Assembly (NCBI GenBank): GCA_963841415.1
Contig: CAWJCN010000001.1
Location: 868,001-932,000, forward strand
Source of the DNA: DASUAS01 sp963841415
GTDB lineage: Bacteria > Actinomycetota > Acidimicrobiia > IMCC26256 > DASPTH01
Direction of reading: 5' to 3'
DNA length: 64,000 bases
A model generated the notes under the pieces. It ran no database searches, was not told the origin of the DNA, and saw nothing but the letters and a program-made list of their open reading frames with translations. Positions within the stretch are counted from its first letter, which is position 1, and each line of letters opens with the position of its first letter. The translations under genes and the position numbers were made by a program. Positions 7,798-15,473 of this stretch are shown piece after piece.

Positions 7798-8640
7798 ATG
7801 TCGTACGCGGTCCGCACCCCGGTGTTCGAGGGACCCTTCGACCTGCTGCTCCACCTCATCCTCAAGCAGGAGGTGGAGCTGTGGGAGGTGTCGCTGGCGG
7901 AGATCGTCGACGCCTACCTCGCCGAGCTCGACCGCATGGAGCACCTCGACCTCGACGTCGCCACCGAGTTCCTCCTCATCGCGGCGACGCTGGTCGAGCT
8001 CAAGGCCCGCCGCCTGTTGCCCGGCATCGACGACCTGGAGCTCGACGAGGAACTGCTCCGGTTCGAGGAGCGCGACCTCCTGCTCGCCCGCCTGCTCGAG
8101 TGCAAGACCTTCAAGGATGCGGCCCGTGCCCTCGAGGCGCTCATGCGCCGGGCCGATCGCTCCGTGCCGCGCGCCACGGGCCCCGAGGAGCCCTACCGCT
8201 GGATGGTGCCCGACCCGCTCGAACGCGTGAAGGCCGACTCCCTGCGTGCTGCCGCACTGCGGGTGCTCTCGGCGCCGCCGGTCGTCATCGTCGACACCGA
8301 GCACATCGCGCCGGTCCGCGCCAGCGTGCGCGACGCAGTGGAGGCGGTCCTGCGACTGCTGCCCGCGTCGGAGCCGATGAGCTTCCGGGCGCTGGTGTCC
8401 GGTGCACCGCACCGGCTCGAGGTGATCGTGCGCTTCCTCGCGGTGCTCGAGCTCTACAAGCAGGGCATCGTCGACCTCCTGCAGTTCACGAACTTCGGCG
8501 ACCTGATGGTGCGCCGCCTCCAGGACGGCGAGACCGCGCTCGACGCGGCCAGCCTCGACGACTGGGACGAACCCGCCGACTTCGACGACGACGACCTCAG
8601 CCACGTCGGAGACATCGTGAACGAGGATTCGCTGGCGTGA
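7798..8640 (+). CDS. scpA: Segregation and condensation protein A
   Basis: 280 residues from ATG 7798. The kleisin N-terminal signature is clear: 'FEGPFDLLLHLILKQEVELWEVSLAEI' followed by 'YLAELDRMEHLDLDVATEFLLIAATLVELKARRLLP'. The C-terminal winged helix that contacts the SMC head is in 'VIVRFLAVLELYKQGIVDLLQFTNFGDLMVRRL'. ScpA bridges SMC heads and binds ScpB to condense and segregate chromosomes. The stop codon overlaps the scpB GTG start. The tail ends in a short Asp-rich stretch ('DFDDDDLSH'). Confidence 0.97.
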   Translation: MSYAVRTPVFEGPFDLLLHLILKQEVELWEVSLAEIVDAYLAELDRMEHLDLDVATEFLLIAATLVELKARRLLPGIDDLELDEELLRFEERDLLLARLLECKTFKDAARALEALMRRADRSVPRATGPEEPYRWMVPDPLERVKADSLRAAALRVLSAPPVVIVDTEHIAPVRASVRDAVEAVLRLLPASEPMSFRALVSGAPHRLEVIVRFLAVLELYKQGIVDLLQFTNFGDLMVRRLQDGETALDAASLDDWDEPADFDDDDLSHVGDIVNEDSLA

Positions 8641-9257
8641 CCGAGAAGACCGAGACCGATTTCGCCGCACAACGCGCCATCGAAGCGGTCGTGTTGGCGT
8701 CGACCGAGCCGGTCGAGGCGCGGCTGCTGGCGCAGCTCGTCGAGCTCCCCGTCACCCGGGTCGAGGCGCTGTGCGACGAGCTCGCTCGCGAATACGACGA
8801 GGGCGAGCGCGGCTTCATGCTGGCGAAGGTTGCGGGCGGCTACCGCTTCCAGACCCATCCTGATCTCGCGCCCTACGTCGAACGGTTCGTGCTCGAGGGC
8901 CAGCACGCCCGGCTCTCCGGCCCCGCGCTCGAGACGCTCGCCATCGTGGCGTACAAGCAGCCCATCTCGCGCGGGCAGATGTCGGCGATCCGCGGCGTCA
9001 ACGTCGAAGCAACCCTCACCACCCTGCTGCAGCGTGGATACGTGATGGAGGTGGGCCGCGACCCGGGCCCGGGCGCGGCCGTGCTCTACGGCACGACGCG
9101 CGAGTTCCTCGAACGGCTCGGCCTTCCGTCGCTCGACGACCTGCCGCCGCTCGGCGACTTCGTCCCTGACGCGTCGGTGGTCGAAGCCCTGGAACGTGGG
9201 TTGCGTGTCAGCGACGACCCCACCGTGGCCGACGTCGACTCGCCACCCTCCGACTGA
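8637..9257 (+). CDS. scpB: Segregation and condensation protein B
   Basis: 206 residues from GTG 8637, overlapping the scpA stop (GTGA). Two winged-helix domains are recognisable; the second carries the conserved 'LSGPALETLAIVAYKQPISRGQMSAIRGVNVEATLTTLLQRGYV'-type segment (residues about 92-135) and 'LYGTTREFLERLGL'. It forms a dimer that stabilises ScpA on SMC. Order scpA-scpB-rluB is the standard actinobacterial and firmicute arrangement and the overlaps indicate co-transcription. Confidence 0.96.
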   Translation: MTEKTETDFAAQRAIEAVVLASTEPVEARLLAQLVELPVTRVEALCDELAREYDEGERGFMLAKVAGGYRFQTHPDLAPYVERFVLEGQHARLSGPALETLAIVAYKQPISRGQMSAIRGVNVEATLTTLLQRGYVMEVGRDPGPGAAVLYGTTREFLERLGLPSLDDLPPLGDFVPDASVVEALERGLRVSDDPTVADVDSPPSD

Positions 9258-9264
9258 GCGAGTC

Positions 9265-10245
9265 GTGGTCGATCATCCCGAGGGCGAGCGGTTGCAGGCA
9301 GGCGAGCCGCGGAGTGGTGAGGGTGTGCCGTCGAGCAGCGAGCGAAGCGGCGAGCGGTTGCAGGCGGGCGAGCCGCGGAGTGGTGAGGGTGTGTCGTCGG
9401 GCAGCGAGCGAAGCGGCGAGCGGTTGCAGGCGGGCGAGCCGCGGAGTGGTGAGGGTGTGTCGTCGGGCAGCGAACGAAGCGGCGAGCGGTTGCAGAAGGT
9501 GCTCGCGCGCGCGGGTCTGGGCTCGCGGCGGGTCTGCGAGGAGATGATCGCTGACGAGCGTGTGACGGTCAACGGTGAGGTCGCGGTGCTCGGTCGTCGC
9601 GTCGATCCCGAGCGCGACGCGGTCGAGCTCGACGGCGTGCCCGTGGTGGTGCGCGACGATCTCGTCTACTACCTCCTCAACAAGCCGACGGGATACGTGA
9701 GCACCGCGTCCGATCCGCACGCTCGGCACACGGTCGTCGAGCTGGTCCCCGCGACGCCGCGGGTGTTCCCGGTCGGGCGCCTCGACGCCGACACCGAGGG
9801 CTTGTTGCTCCTCACCAACGACGGCGCGCTCACCCAACTGCTCACGCATCCCAGCTTCGGCGTGGTGAAGACGTACCTCGCCGAGGTGGAGGGCGACCCG
9901 GCGCCCGCGGCCGTCCGACGCCTCCGGGAAGGCGTGGAGCTCGACGACGGGCTCACGGCTCCGGCGCGAGTGAACGTCGTCCAGCGCCGCGGCGAGACGA
10001 CCGCGATCGAGCTCGGGATCCACGAGGGCCGCAACCGCCAGGTGCGACGCATGTGCGAGGCGGTCGGCCATCCGGTCCGTCGCCTCGTGCGCACCCGCAT
10101 CGGCCCGCTGCGCGACGGCCGACTCGCACCCGGAGCGTGGCGCGCGTTGATGCCGATCGAGGTGCGCCGGCTCTACGAAGCCGCGTCTCCCGACCGTCCG
10201 ACCGAGCCCCCGAACCCACCCGGTCCTGACGAGGCACCGGGCTAA
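9265..10245 (+). CDS. rluB: 23S rRNA pseudouridine synthase B (RsuA/RluB family) with repeat-bearing N-terminus
   Basis: 326 residues from GTG 9265. The real enzyme begins near residue 73: an S4 RNA-binding domain ('GERLQKVLARAGLGSRRVCEE'), then the RsuA/RluB catalytic domain with 'GRLDADTEGLLLLTNDG' holding the catalytic Asp, and 'EGRNRQVRRM'. Enzymes of this family isomerise one uridine in 23S or 16S rRNA; the position in scpB's operon favours RluB. What is odd is the N-terminus: three 22-residue units 'GERLQAGEPRSGEGVSSGSERS' precede the S4 domain, each starting with the same GERLQ that opens the native domain, encoded by a 3 x 66-bp DNA repeat. The C-terminus is a Pro-rich tail. An alternative start inside the repeats is possible. 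Confidence 0.93.
   Translation: MVDHPEGERLQAGEPRSGEGVPSSSERSGERLQAGEPRSGEGVSSGSERSGERLQAGEPRSGEGVSSGSERSGERLQKVLARAGLGSRRVCEEMIADERVTVNGEVAVLGRRVDPERDAVELDGVPVVVRDDLVYYLLNKPTGYVSTASDPHARHTVVELVPATPRVFPVGRLDADTEGLLLLTNDGALTQLLTHPSFGVVKTYLAEVEGDPAPAAVRRLREGVELDDGLTAPARVNVVQRRGETTAIELGIHEGRNRQVRRMCEAVGHPVRRLVRTRIGPLRDGRLAPGAWRALMPIEVRRLYEAASPDRPTEPPNPPGPDEAPG
9283..9480 (+). repeat. Three tandem 66-bp units inside the rluB coding sequence
   Basis: Units begin at 9283, 9349 and 9415, each opening with ggcgagcggttgcag, and a fourth copy of that opening at 9481 is the native sequence of rluB. Units two and three are nearly identical; unit one differs at a few bases. Because 66 is divisible by three the frame is kept and each unit adds 22 residues. 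The pattern suggests recent expansion by slippage or unequal exchange. Confidence 0.95.
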
Positions 10246-10258
10246 CCTGCTTCACCCG

Positions 10259-10630
10259 ATGAGACTGCAAGCGCTGCGCGGCGCGATCACGTGCACCGAG
10301 GATACGAAGACCGAGATCGACGCCAAGACCGCGCTGCTCGTGAAGGAGCTCTTCGCGCGCAACGAGCTCACCCAGGACGACGTCGTGAGCATCTTCTTCA
10401 CGTCGACGCCCGATCTCACCGCCGAGTTCCCGGCCAGCTCGGCGCGCACGGCGCTGGGACTCGATCGGGTGGCCCTGCTCGGCGCACAGGAGCAAGACGT
10501 TCCCCACGGCACGCCGCTCTGCATCCGCGTGCTCGTGCACTGCTACTCCGGCCGGTCGCGCGACGAACTTCACCACGTGTTCCTCGAGGGTGCGGCCGCG
10601 TTGCGGGCCGACCTCGCCGGCGCCGACTGA
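10259..10630 (+). CDS. aroH: Chorismate mutase, AroH type
   Basis: 123 residues from ATG 10259. It matches the trimeric AroH (Bacillus type) chorismate mutase, not the all-helical AroQ type: 'LRGAITCTEDT' at the N-terminus provides the first active-site Arg, 'ELFARNEL--DDVVSIFFTSTPDL' follows, and 'RVALLGAQEQDVPHGTPLCIRVLVH' contains the second active-site Arg. The enzyme converts chorismate to prephenate, feeding the next gene, tyrA. Normal length for the family. It lies 13 bases after rluB and 9 before tyrA. Confidence 0.95.
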   Translation: MRLQALRGAITCTEDTKTEIDAKTALLVKELFARNELTQDDVVSIFFTSTPDLTAEFPASSARTALGLDRVALLGAQEQDVPHGTPLCIRVLVHCYSGRSRDELHHVFLEGAAALRADLAGAD

Positions 10631-10639
10631 CCGCGCGCC

Positions 10640-11737
10640 GTGGCCGAGCCCAAGTCCGTCGCGCTGGTCGGGACCGGCCTCATCGGTGGATCGATCGGCC
10701 TGGCGCTGCGCCGCGCCGGCGTCACCGTCCGCGGCTTCGACCACGACTCCGCGCGTGGTGAAGCCGCGCTCGATGCGGGCGCGGTCGACGAGGTCCTGCC
10801 TGATCTCGCGACGGCGGTCGCAGGAGCCGACCTCACCGTGGTCGCCGTCCCCGTGGGGATGGTCGCCGAGGTGGTGGTCGCCGCCCTGGACGCCGGCATC
10901 GGCTTGGTGACCGACGTCGGCTCGGTGAAGGCGCCGGTCGTGGCCGCGGTCGAGACGGCCCGGCGCGATGCCGCGGCGCGCTACGTGGGCGGGCACCCGA
11001 TGGCCGGCTCCGAGCAAGAGGGTTTGGCCGGGGCCAGCGCGGACCTCTTCGTGGGGGCCACGTGGGTGCTGACACCAACCGGCCGCACCGACCCGAGCGT
11101 CTTCGCCGAGGTGCGGACGTGGGTGACCGGTTTCGGCGCGGAGGCGGTGGCGGTCGCCCCCGAGTTGCACGACGAGCTCGTGGCGGTCGTGAGCCACGTC
11201 CCGCAACTGGCCGCGTCGACGCTGATGAACGTGGCCAACCGCGGCAACGACGAACATGCGGTGCTCTTGCGGCTCGCGGCCGGCGGCTTCCGCGACATGA
11301 CGCGCATCGCGTCGAGCCATCCGGCGATCTGGCCCGACATCTGCTTGGCCAACCGCGACGCCATCGTCGGTGCACTCGATCACTATGTGGACGAGCTCGC
11401 GCGGGTGCGCGCCATCGTCGCCGGCGGCGACCGCGACGCGCTGCTCGCGCTCCTCGCCGACGCGCGCGCGGCGCGGCGCAACCTCCCGACCGGTCTTCCG
11501 GTCGAGGAGTCGTTGGTGGAGCTGCGCGTGCCGGTGCTCGACCGCGAGGGCGTCATCGCCGAGGTCACCACCCTCGCGGCCCGCTTCGGCATCAACATCG
11601 CCGACCTCGAGATCGCCCACTCGCTGGAGGGACGCGCCGGTGTCCTCGTGTTGATCGTCGCCGAGCGCAACCTCGACGCGTTCGAGTCCGCCTTGTTCGA
11701 GCACGGCTACCACGTCGCCCGGACGCCGTTGGCATGA
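10640..11737 (+). CDS. tyrA: Prephenate dehydrogenase with C-terminal ACT domain
   Basis: 365 residues from GTG 10640. The N-terminal Rossmann fold opens with 'VALVGTGLIGGSIGLALRRAG' (dinucleotide-binding glycines near residues 10-16). 'YVGGHPMAGSEQEG' and 'ELHDELVAVVSHVPQLAA' carry the catalytic His and substrate residues seen in prephenate dehydrogenases. The last 75 residues ('LVELRVPVLDREGVIAEVTTLAARFGINIADLEI') form an ACT regulatory domain, so feedback control by tyrosine is likely. It oxidatively decarboxylates prephenate to 4-hydroxyphenylpyruvate on the way to tyrosine. The stop overlaps the aroA ATG by ATGA. Confidence 0.95.
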   Translation: MAEPKSVALVGTGLIGGSIGLALRRAGVTVRGFDHDSARGEAALDAGAVDEVLPDLATAVAGADLTVVAVPVGMVAEVVVAALDAGIGLVTDVGSVKAPVVAAVETARRDAAARYVGGHPMAGSEQEGLAGASADLFVGATWVLTPTGRTDPSVFAEVRTWVTGFGAEAVAVAPELHDELVAVVSHVPQLAASTLMNVANRGNDEHAVLLRLAAGGFRDMTRIASSHPAIWPDICLANRDAIVGALDHYVDELARVRAIVAGGDRDALLALLADARAARRNLPTGLPVEESLVELRVPVLDREGVIAEVTTLAARFGINIADLEIAHSLEGRAGVLVLIVAERNLDAFESALFEHGYHVARTPLA

Positions 11738-13038
11738 ACGGAGCGCTGGACGAACTCGTGCTGGCCGGGCCGCGCCCGTTGCGGGGCCGCCTACGGGTGC
11801 CCGGCGACAAGGGCATGTCCCACCGCGCGCTGCTGTTCGCCGCCATGGCCGACGGCCGCTCGCGCGTGACCGGGCTCGCGGGCGGAGAAGACGTCGGTCG
11901 CACGTGCGCGGCGCTCGCTCAGCTCGGTGTGTCGCTCACCGACGGCGGCGACGCGGTCACGGTGGAGGGCCACGGCGTCGACGCGTTCGTCGAACCCGCC
12001 GCCGTCGTCGACTGCGGCAATTCGGGTACGTCCATCCGGCTGCTCACCGGTCTGCTGGCGGGCCGACCGTTCCTCAGCATCCTGACCGGCGACGAGTCGC
12101 TCGTGGAGCGGCCGATGGGCCGGGTGGTGGAACCGCTCCGCATGATGGGCGCGCACCTCGAGGGCCGGGTCGGCGGGACCCGACCGCCGCTCGTCGTGCG
12201 CGGCGGCGACCTCACGGGGTGCGCGCACCGCCTCGGTGTCGCATCGGCGCAAGTGAAGACCGCGATCGTGCTCGCCGGGCTCCAGGCCACCGGCACCACC
12301 GAGGTCACCGAGCCCGCGCCGAGCCGGGATCACACCGAGCGCATGCTGGGCGCGCTCGGCGCACCGGTGACGCGCGTCGACGAACGCGCGGTGCGTGTCA
12401 CCGCGGGGTCGCCGTCGCCGTTCGAGTTCGACGTGCCGGGTGATCCGTCGTCGGCCGCGTTCTGGGTGGTGGCGGCCACGATCACGCCCGGTTCTGAATT
12501 GGTGGTGGAGGGTGTCGCGTTGAACCCGGCACGGATCGGGTTCGTCGACGTGCTGGTGCGCATGGGCGCACACATCGAGCTCGTCACGACCGCCGAACGG
12601 CTGGGTGAACCGGTCGGGGAGCTGCGGGTCACCAGCGCGCCGTTGCGCGGGACCACCGTCGAGGGCGCGGAGATCCCGTGGGTGATCGACGAGATCCCGG
12701 TGCTCGCGGTTGCCGCGGCCTGCGCGGAAGGCGTCACCGAGTTCCGCGATGCGGCCGAGCTGCGGGTGAAGGAGAGCGACCGCATCGCGACCGTGAGCGA
12801 GTTGCTGAGTGAGCTCGGCATCGGCGTGGAAGCGGGCGACGATCGCCTCGTGGTGCGGGGCGGCCGGCTCCAACCGGGCGGGGTCGACAGCCACGGCGAC
12901 CACCGGATCGCGATGGCCGCCGCGGTGGCCGCCACCGCGACCGAGGGCGAGACCCGCGTGCGGGGCTGGCGTTCGGTCGCCACCTCGTACCCCGAGTTCA
13001 CCGCCGATCTCGCTGCACTCACCGGGGAGTCGACGTGA
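11734..13038 (+). CDS. aroA: 3-phosphoshikimate 1-carboxyvinyltransferase (EPSP synthase)
   Basis: 434 residues from ATG 11734, which overlaps the tyrA stop. EPSP synthase motifs run in order: 'PGDKGMSHRALLFAA' near residue 20, 'DCGNSGTSIRLLTG' near residue 92, 'ERPMGRVVEPLRMMGA' near 127, 'RDHTERML', and 'KESDRIATVSELL' with 'DHRIAMAAAVAA' near the C-terminus. The enzyme joins shikimate-3-phosphate and phosphoenolpyruvate. One oddity: the usual 'GDKS(I/V)S' contains Gly where most enzymes have the Ser that touches shikimate-3-phosphate (Ser23 in E. coli numbering). All other catalytic residues look intact, so I call it functional. Confidence 0.95.
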   Translation: MNGALDELVLAGPRPLRGRLRVPGDKGMSHRALLFAAMADGRSRVTGLAGGEDVGRTCAALAQLGVSLTDGGDAVTVEGHGVDAFVEPAAVVDCGNSGTSIRLLTGLLAGRPFLSILTGDESLVERPMGRVVEPLRMMGAHLEGRVGGTRPPLVVRGGDLTGCAHRLGVASAQVKTAIVLAGLQATGTTEVTEPAPSRDHTERMLGALGAPVTRVDERAVRVTAGSPSPFEFDVPGDPSSAAFWVVAATITPGSELVVEGVALNPARIGFVDVLVRMGAHIELVTTAERLGEPVGELRVTSAPLRGTTVEGAEIPWVIDEIPVLAVAAACAEGVTEFRDAAELRVKESDRIATVSELLSELGIGVEAGDDRLVVRGGRLQPGGVDSHGDHRIAMAAAVAATATEGETRVRGWRSVATSYPEFTADLAALTGEST

Positions 13039-13712
13039 AGGTGGTGGCGATCGACGGTCCCGCGGGCTCGGGCAAGTCGACCGTCGCACGCGGCCTGGCG
13101 GCGGCGCTCGGGCTTCCCACGCTCGACACCGGCGCGATGTACCGGGCGGTGGCCCTGGCCGCGTTGGAGGCGGGCGTCGACCTCGCTGACGCCCGGGCCG
13201 TCGCCGCGGTGGCGCGCGCCGCTCGCATCGAGCTCGAAGACGGCGTGACGCGCCTTGACGGACGCGACGTCTCCGGGGAGATCCGAGGGCCGCGGGTCAC
13301 CGGCGCGGTGTCGCAGGTGTCGGGTCATGCGCCGGTGCGCGCGGTGCTCGTCGATCGCCAGCGTTCCTGGGTGCAGGAGCACGCCGGAGGAGTCGTCGAG
13401 GGTCGCGACATCGGCACCGTCGTCCTGCCTGACGCGCCGGTGAAGGTGTTCATCACTGCGCGCGACGAGGTGCGGGCCGTCCGACGTCAGCGCGACGAGG
13501 CCGCCGCTCAGCGTGCGGTCGAGCTCGACGCGGTGCGCGAGGCGCTCGATCGACGCGACCGCACCGATGGCACGCTCGGGCGCGCCACGCGTCCCGAGGA
13601 CGCCGCGCCCGATGCGGTCGTGATCGACACCAGCGACGTCACCGCCGACGAGGTGATCGCGGAGCTGCTCGAGCACGCGCACCAGGCCTTCGATGGCGTG
13701 GGCGGCGCGTGA
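13035..13712 (+). CDS. cmk: Cytidylate kinase
   Basis: 225 residues from GTG 13035, overlapping aroA. The P-loop 'DGPAGSGKSTVARGLA' opens the protein, followed by 'LDTGAMYRAVALAALEAG', 'VTGAVSQVSGHAPVRAVLVDRQR', 'GGVVEGRDIGTVVLPDAPVKVFITA' and 'VIDTSDVTADEV', the standard series for CMP/dCMP kinase including its NMP-binding insert. It phosphorylates CMP to CDP. Position between aroA and an acyltransferase, upstream of der, is typical. Confidence 0.96.
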   Translation: MKVVAIDGPAGSGKSTVARGLAAALGLPTLDTGAMYRAVALAALEAGVDLADARAVAAVARAARIELEDGVTRLDGRDVSGEIRGPRVTGAVSQVSGHAPVRAVLVDRQRSWVQEHAGGVVEGRDIGTVVLPDAPVKVFITARDEVRAVRRQRDEAAAQRAVELDAVREALDRRDRTDGTLGRATRPEDAAPDAVVIDTSDVTADEVIAELLEHAHQAFDGVGGA

Positions 13713-14335
13713 CCTTCTACCAGTTCGCGCGTGCCGTCGTGCTCAGCGCGTTCAAGGTCGTGTTCCGCGTGCGGGTCGTCGGCAAGGAGCGCGTGCCCAC
13801 CGAGGGTGCGTACATCGTGGCGCCCTCGCACCGCTCGATCCTCGACGTGCCGTTCGCCGCGTACGTCACACCTCGCACGGTGCGGTTCCTCGCCAAGGAC
13901 GACCTCTTCCGCTCCTCGCTCGGTCGTCGCCTGTTCGACGCGCTGGGCGCGGTGGAGGTGGAGCGCGGCACCGCCGACCGTGGCGCGATGCGGGCATTGG
14001 AGGGCGTGCTCGCCGCGGGCGAGCCGGTGGCGATCTTCCCAGAAGGCACCCGCCACAGCGGGCCCGAGGTCGCCGAGCTGTTCGCGGGAGCCGCGTACCT
14101 CAGCGTGAAGTTCGGGGTTCCCATCGTGCCCGTCGGCATCGGCGGCAGCGAGCACATCCTTCCCAAGGGCAAGGTCTTCCCGCGCCTCCACCGCGTCGCG
14201 GTGTCCGTGGGTGAGCCGCTGCACCCGCCGGAGCTCGCAGGGCGCGCCCGCCGCGGTGCGGCCAAGCAGCTCACGGAAGCGCTGCAGACCGCGCTGCAGT
14301 GCTGCTTCGACGACGCCGAACGGCTGGCTCGCTGA
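13709..14335 (+). CDS. plsC: 1-acyl-sn-glycerol-3-phosphate acyltransferase (PlsC-like)
   Basis: 208 residues from GTG 13709, overlapping the cmk stop. Acyltransferase motifs: 'SHRSILDVPF' (HX4D catalytic pair), 'FLAKDDLFRSSLGRRLFDALGAVEVERG' and 'FPEGTRHSGPEV' (acyl-acceptor phosphate binding). A single hydrophobic helix at the N-terminus would anchor it at the membrane. It should transfer an acyl group to lysophosphatidate in phospholipid synthesis. It converges with ispH eight bases further on. Confidence 0.9.
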   Translation: MTFYQFARAVVLSAFKVVFRVRVVGKERVPTEGAYIVAPSHRSILDVPFAAYVTPRTVRFLAKDDLFRSSLGRRLFDALGAVEVERGTADRGAMRALEGVLAAGEPVAIFPEGTRHSGPEVAELFAGAAYLSVKFGVPIVPVGIGGSEHILPKGKVFPRLHRVAVSVGEPLHPPELAGRARRGAAKQLTEALQTALQCCFDDAERLAR

Positions 14336-14343
14336 CCGCGCAG

Positions 14344-15420
14344 CTAACCGGCGAGGACGCCGGACGCGTCGACCCGGCGGTCCTCGGTGAACGCACCACC
14401 CGACGCGGTGGGCGCAGCGACGGGCGCCGGTCCACCGAAGAGCGCGGGCGCGACGAGGTCGAGCGTCGCCATCAACTCCCGCAGCTCGCGAGGCGGGGGG
14501 AAGTACTCGTCCTCCTCGGTGACGTGCACCGGCACCACGCCCTGAGTCGGGGCGAGGCGCGCGATCACCGCCTGGACGAGGTCTTCGGGCGCGCTCGCGC
14601 CCGCGGTGACGCCGACGACACGAGCGTCGCCGAGCGCGTCGGTGTCGAGCTCGTCGGGTCCGTCGACGCGCAACACCGTGGCGCAGCCGGCCGCACGCGC
14701 CACCTTCGCCAACGCGAGCGTGTTCGACGAGTTCGCGCTGCCGATCACGACGATGGCGTCGGCCTCCGCGGCGATGGCCTGCAGCGCAGCCTGCCGGTTG
14801 GTGGTCGCGAAGCACAGGTCGTTGCGGGTCGCGGTCCAGAGCTCGGGGAACTCGGACCGGGCCCGGTCGGCGATTCCCTCCCAGTCGTGCATGGAGAGCG
14901 TGGTCTGCGCGAGCAAGGCCACCTTCGTCGGATCGTCGACGGTGGGGAGCACGGTGGCGAGGTCGTCTTCGTGCTCGACGAGGCGGATGGCGTCGGGCGC
15001 CACTGCCAGCGTGCCCGCGGCCTCGTCGTGGCCGGGGTGCCCCACGTAGAGGACGGTGAACCCCTTCCCGGCACGGACCTTGGCCTCGTGGTGCACCTTG
15101 GTCACGAGCGGGCAGACCGCGTTCACCACGAAGCGGTCGTGGTCGCGGGCGGCGCGCACGACCTCGGGTGCCGACCCGTGGGCGGAGAGCATGAGGGGCG
15201 CGCCCTCGGGCACGTCGTCGACGTCGTCGACGAACACCACGCCGAGCTCGCGGAACCTGTCGACCACGAGCCGGTTGTGCACGATCTCGTGGTAGCAGTA
15301 CACGGGCGGCTCGAACACCAGCACCATCCAGGAGAGGGCTTTGATCGCCATCTCCACGCCGGCGCAGAACCCTCGCGGCTGGGCGAGGAGGACAGTCCTG
15401 ATCGGGCGGTGAACAGGCAC
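14344..15420 (-). CDS. ispH: 4-hydroxy-3-methylbut-2-enyl diphosphate reductase
   Basis: 358 residues from ATG 15420-15418. The three iron-sulfur cysteines are in place: Cys19 ('QPRGFCAGVEMAI'), Cys103 ('NAVCPLVTKVHHEA') and Cys202 ('NDLCFATTNRQ'). 'YCYHEIVHN', 'LSAHG', 'GHPGHDE' and 'GSANSSNTLAL' are the substrate diphosphate-binding segments. It is the last enzyme of the MEP isoprenoid pathway, giving IPP and DMAPP. The last 35 residues form an Ala/Pro-rich extension beyond the usual end. The gene is divergent from the radical SAM gene. Confidence 0.97.
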   Translation of the reverse strand: MPVHRPIRTVLLAQPRGFCAGVEMAIKALSWMVLVFEPPVYCYHEIVHNRLVVDRFRELGVVFVDDVDDVPEGAPLMLSAHGSAPEVVRAARDHDRFVVNAVCPLVTKVHHEAKVRAGKGFTVLYVGHPGHDEAAGTLAVAPDAIRLVEHEDDLATVLPTVDDPTKVALLAQTTLSMHDWEGIADRARSEFPELWTATRNDLCFATTNRQAALQAIAAEADAIVVIGSANSSNTLALAKVARAAGCATVLRVDGPDELDTDALGDARVVGVTAGASAPEDLVQAVIARLAPTQGVVPVHVTEEDEYFPPPRELRELMATLDLVAPALFGGPAPVAAPTASGGAFTEDRRVDASGVLAG

Positions 15421-15473
15421 CGCTCCAGGCTAGGCGTGCGGCATCTCGCAGAGCTGGCTCGTAGACTGCACGG

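Noticed and set aside
9283..9480. CRISPR array
   Set aside because: Units are head-to-tail without spacers and are coding. The same applies to the 62-bp units at 58261-58446.
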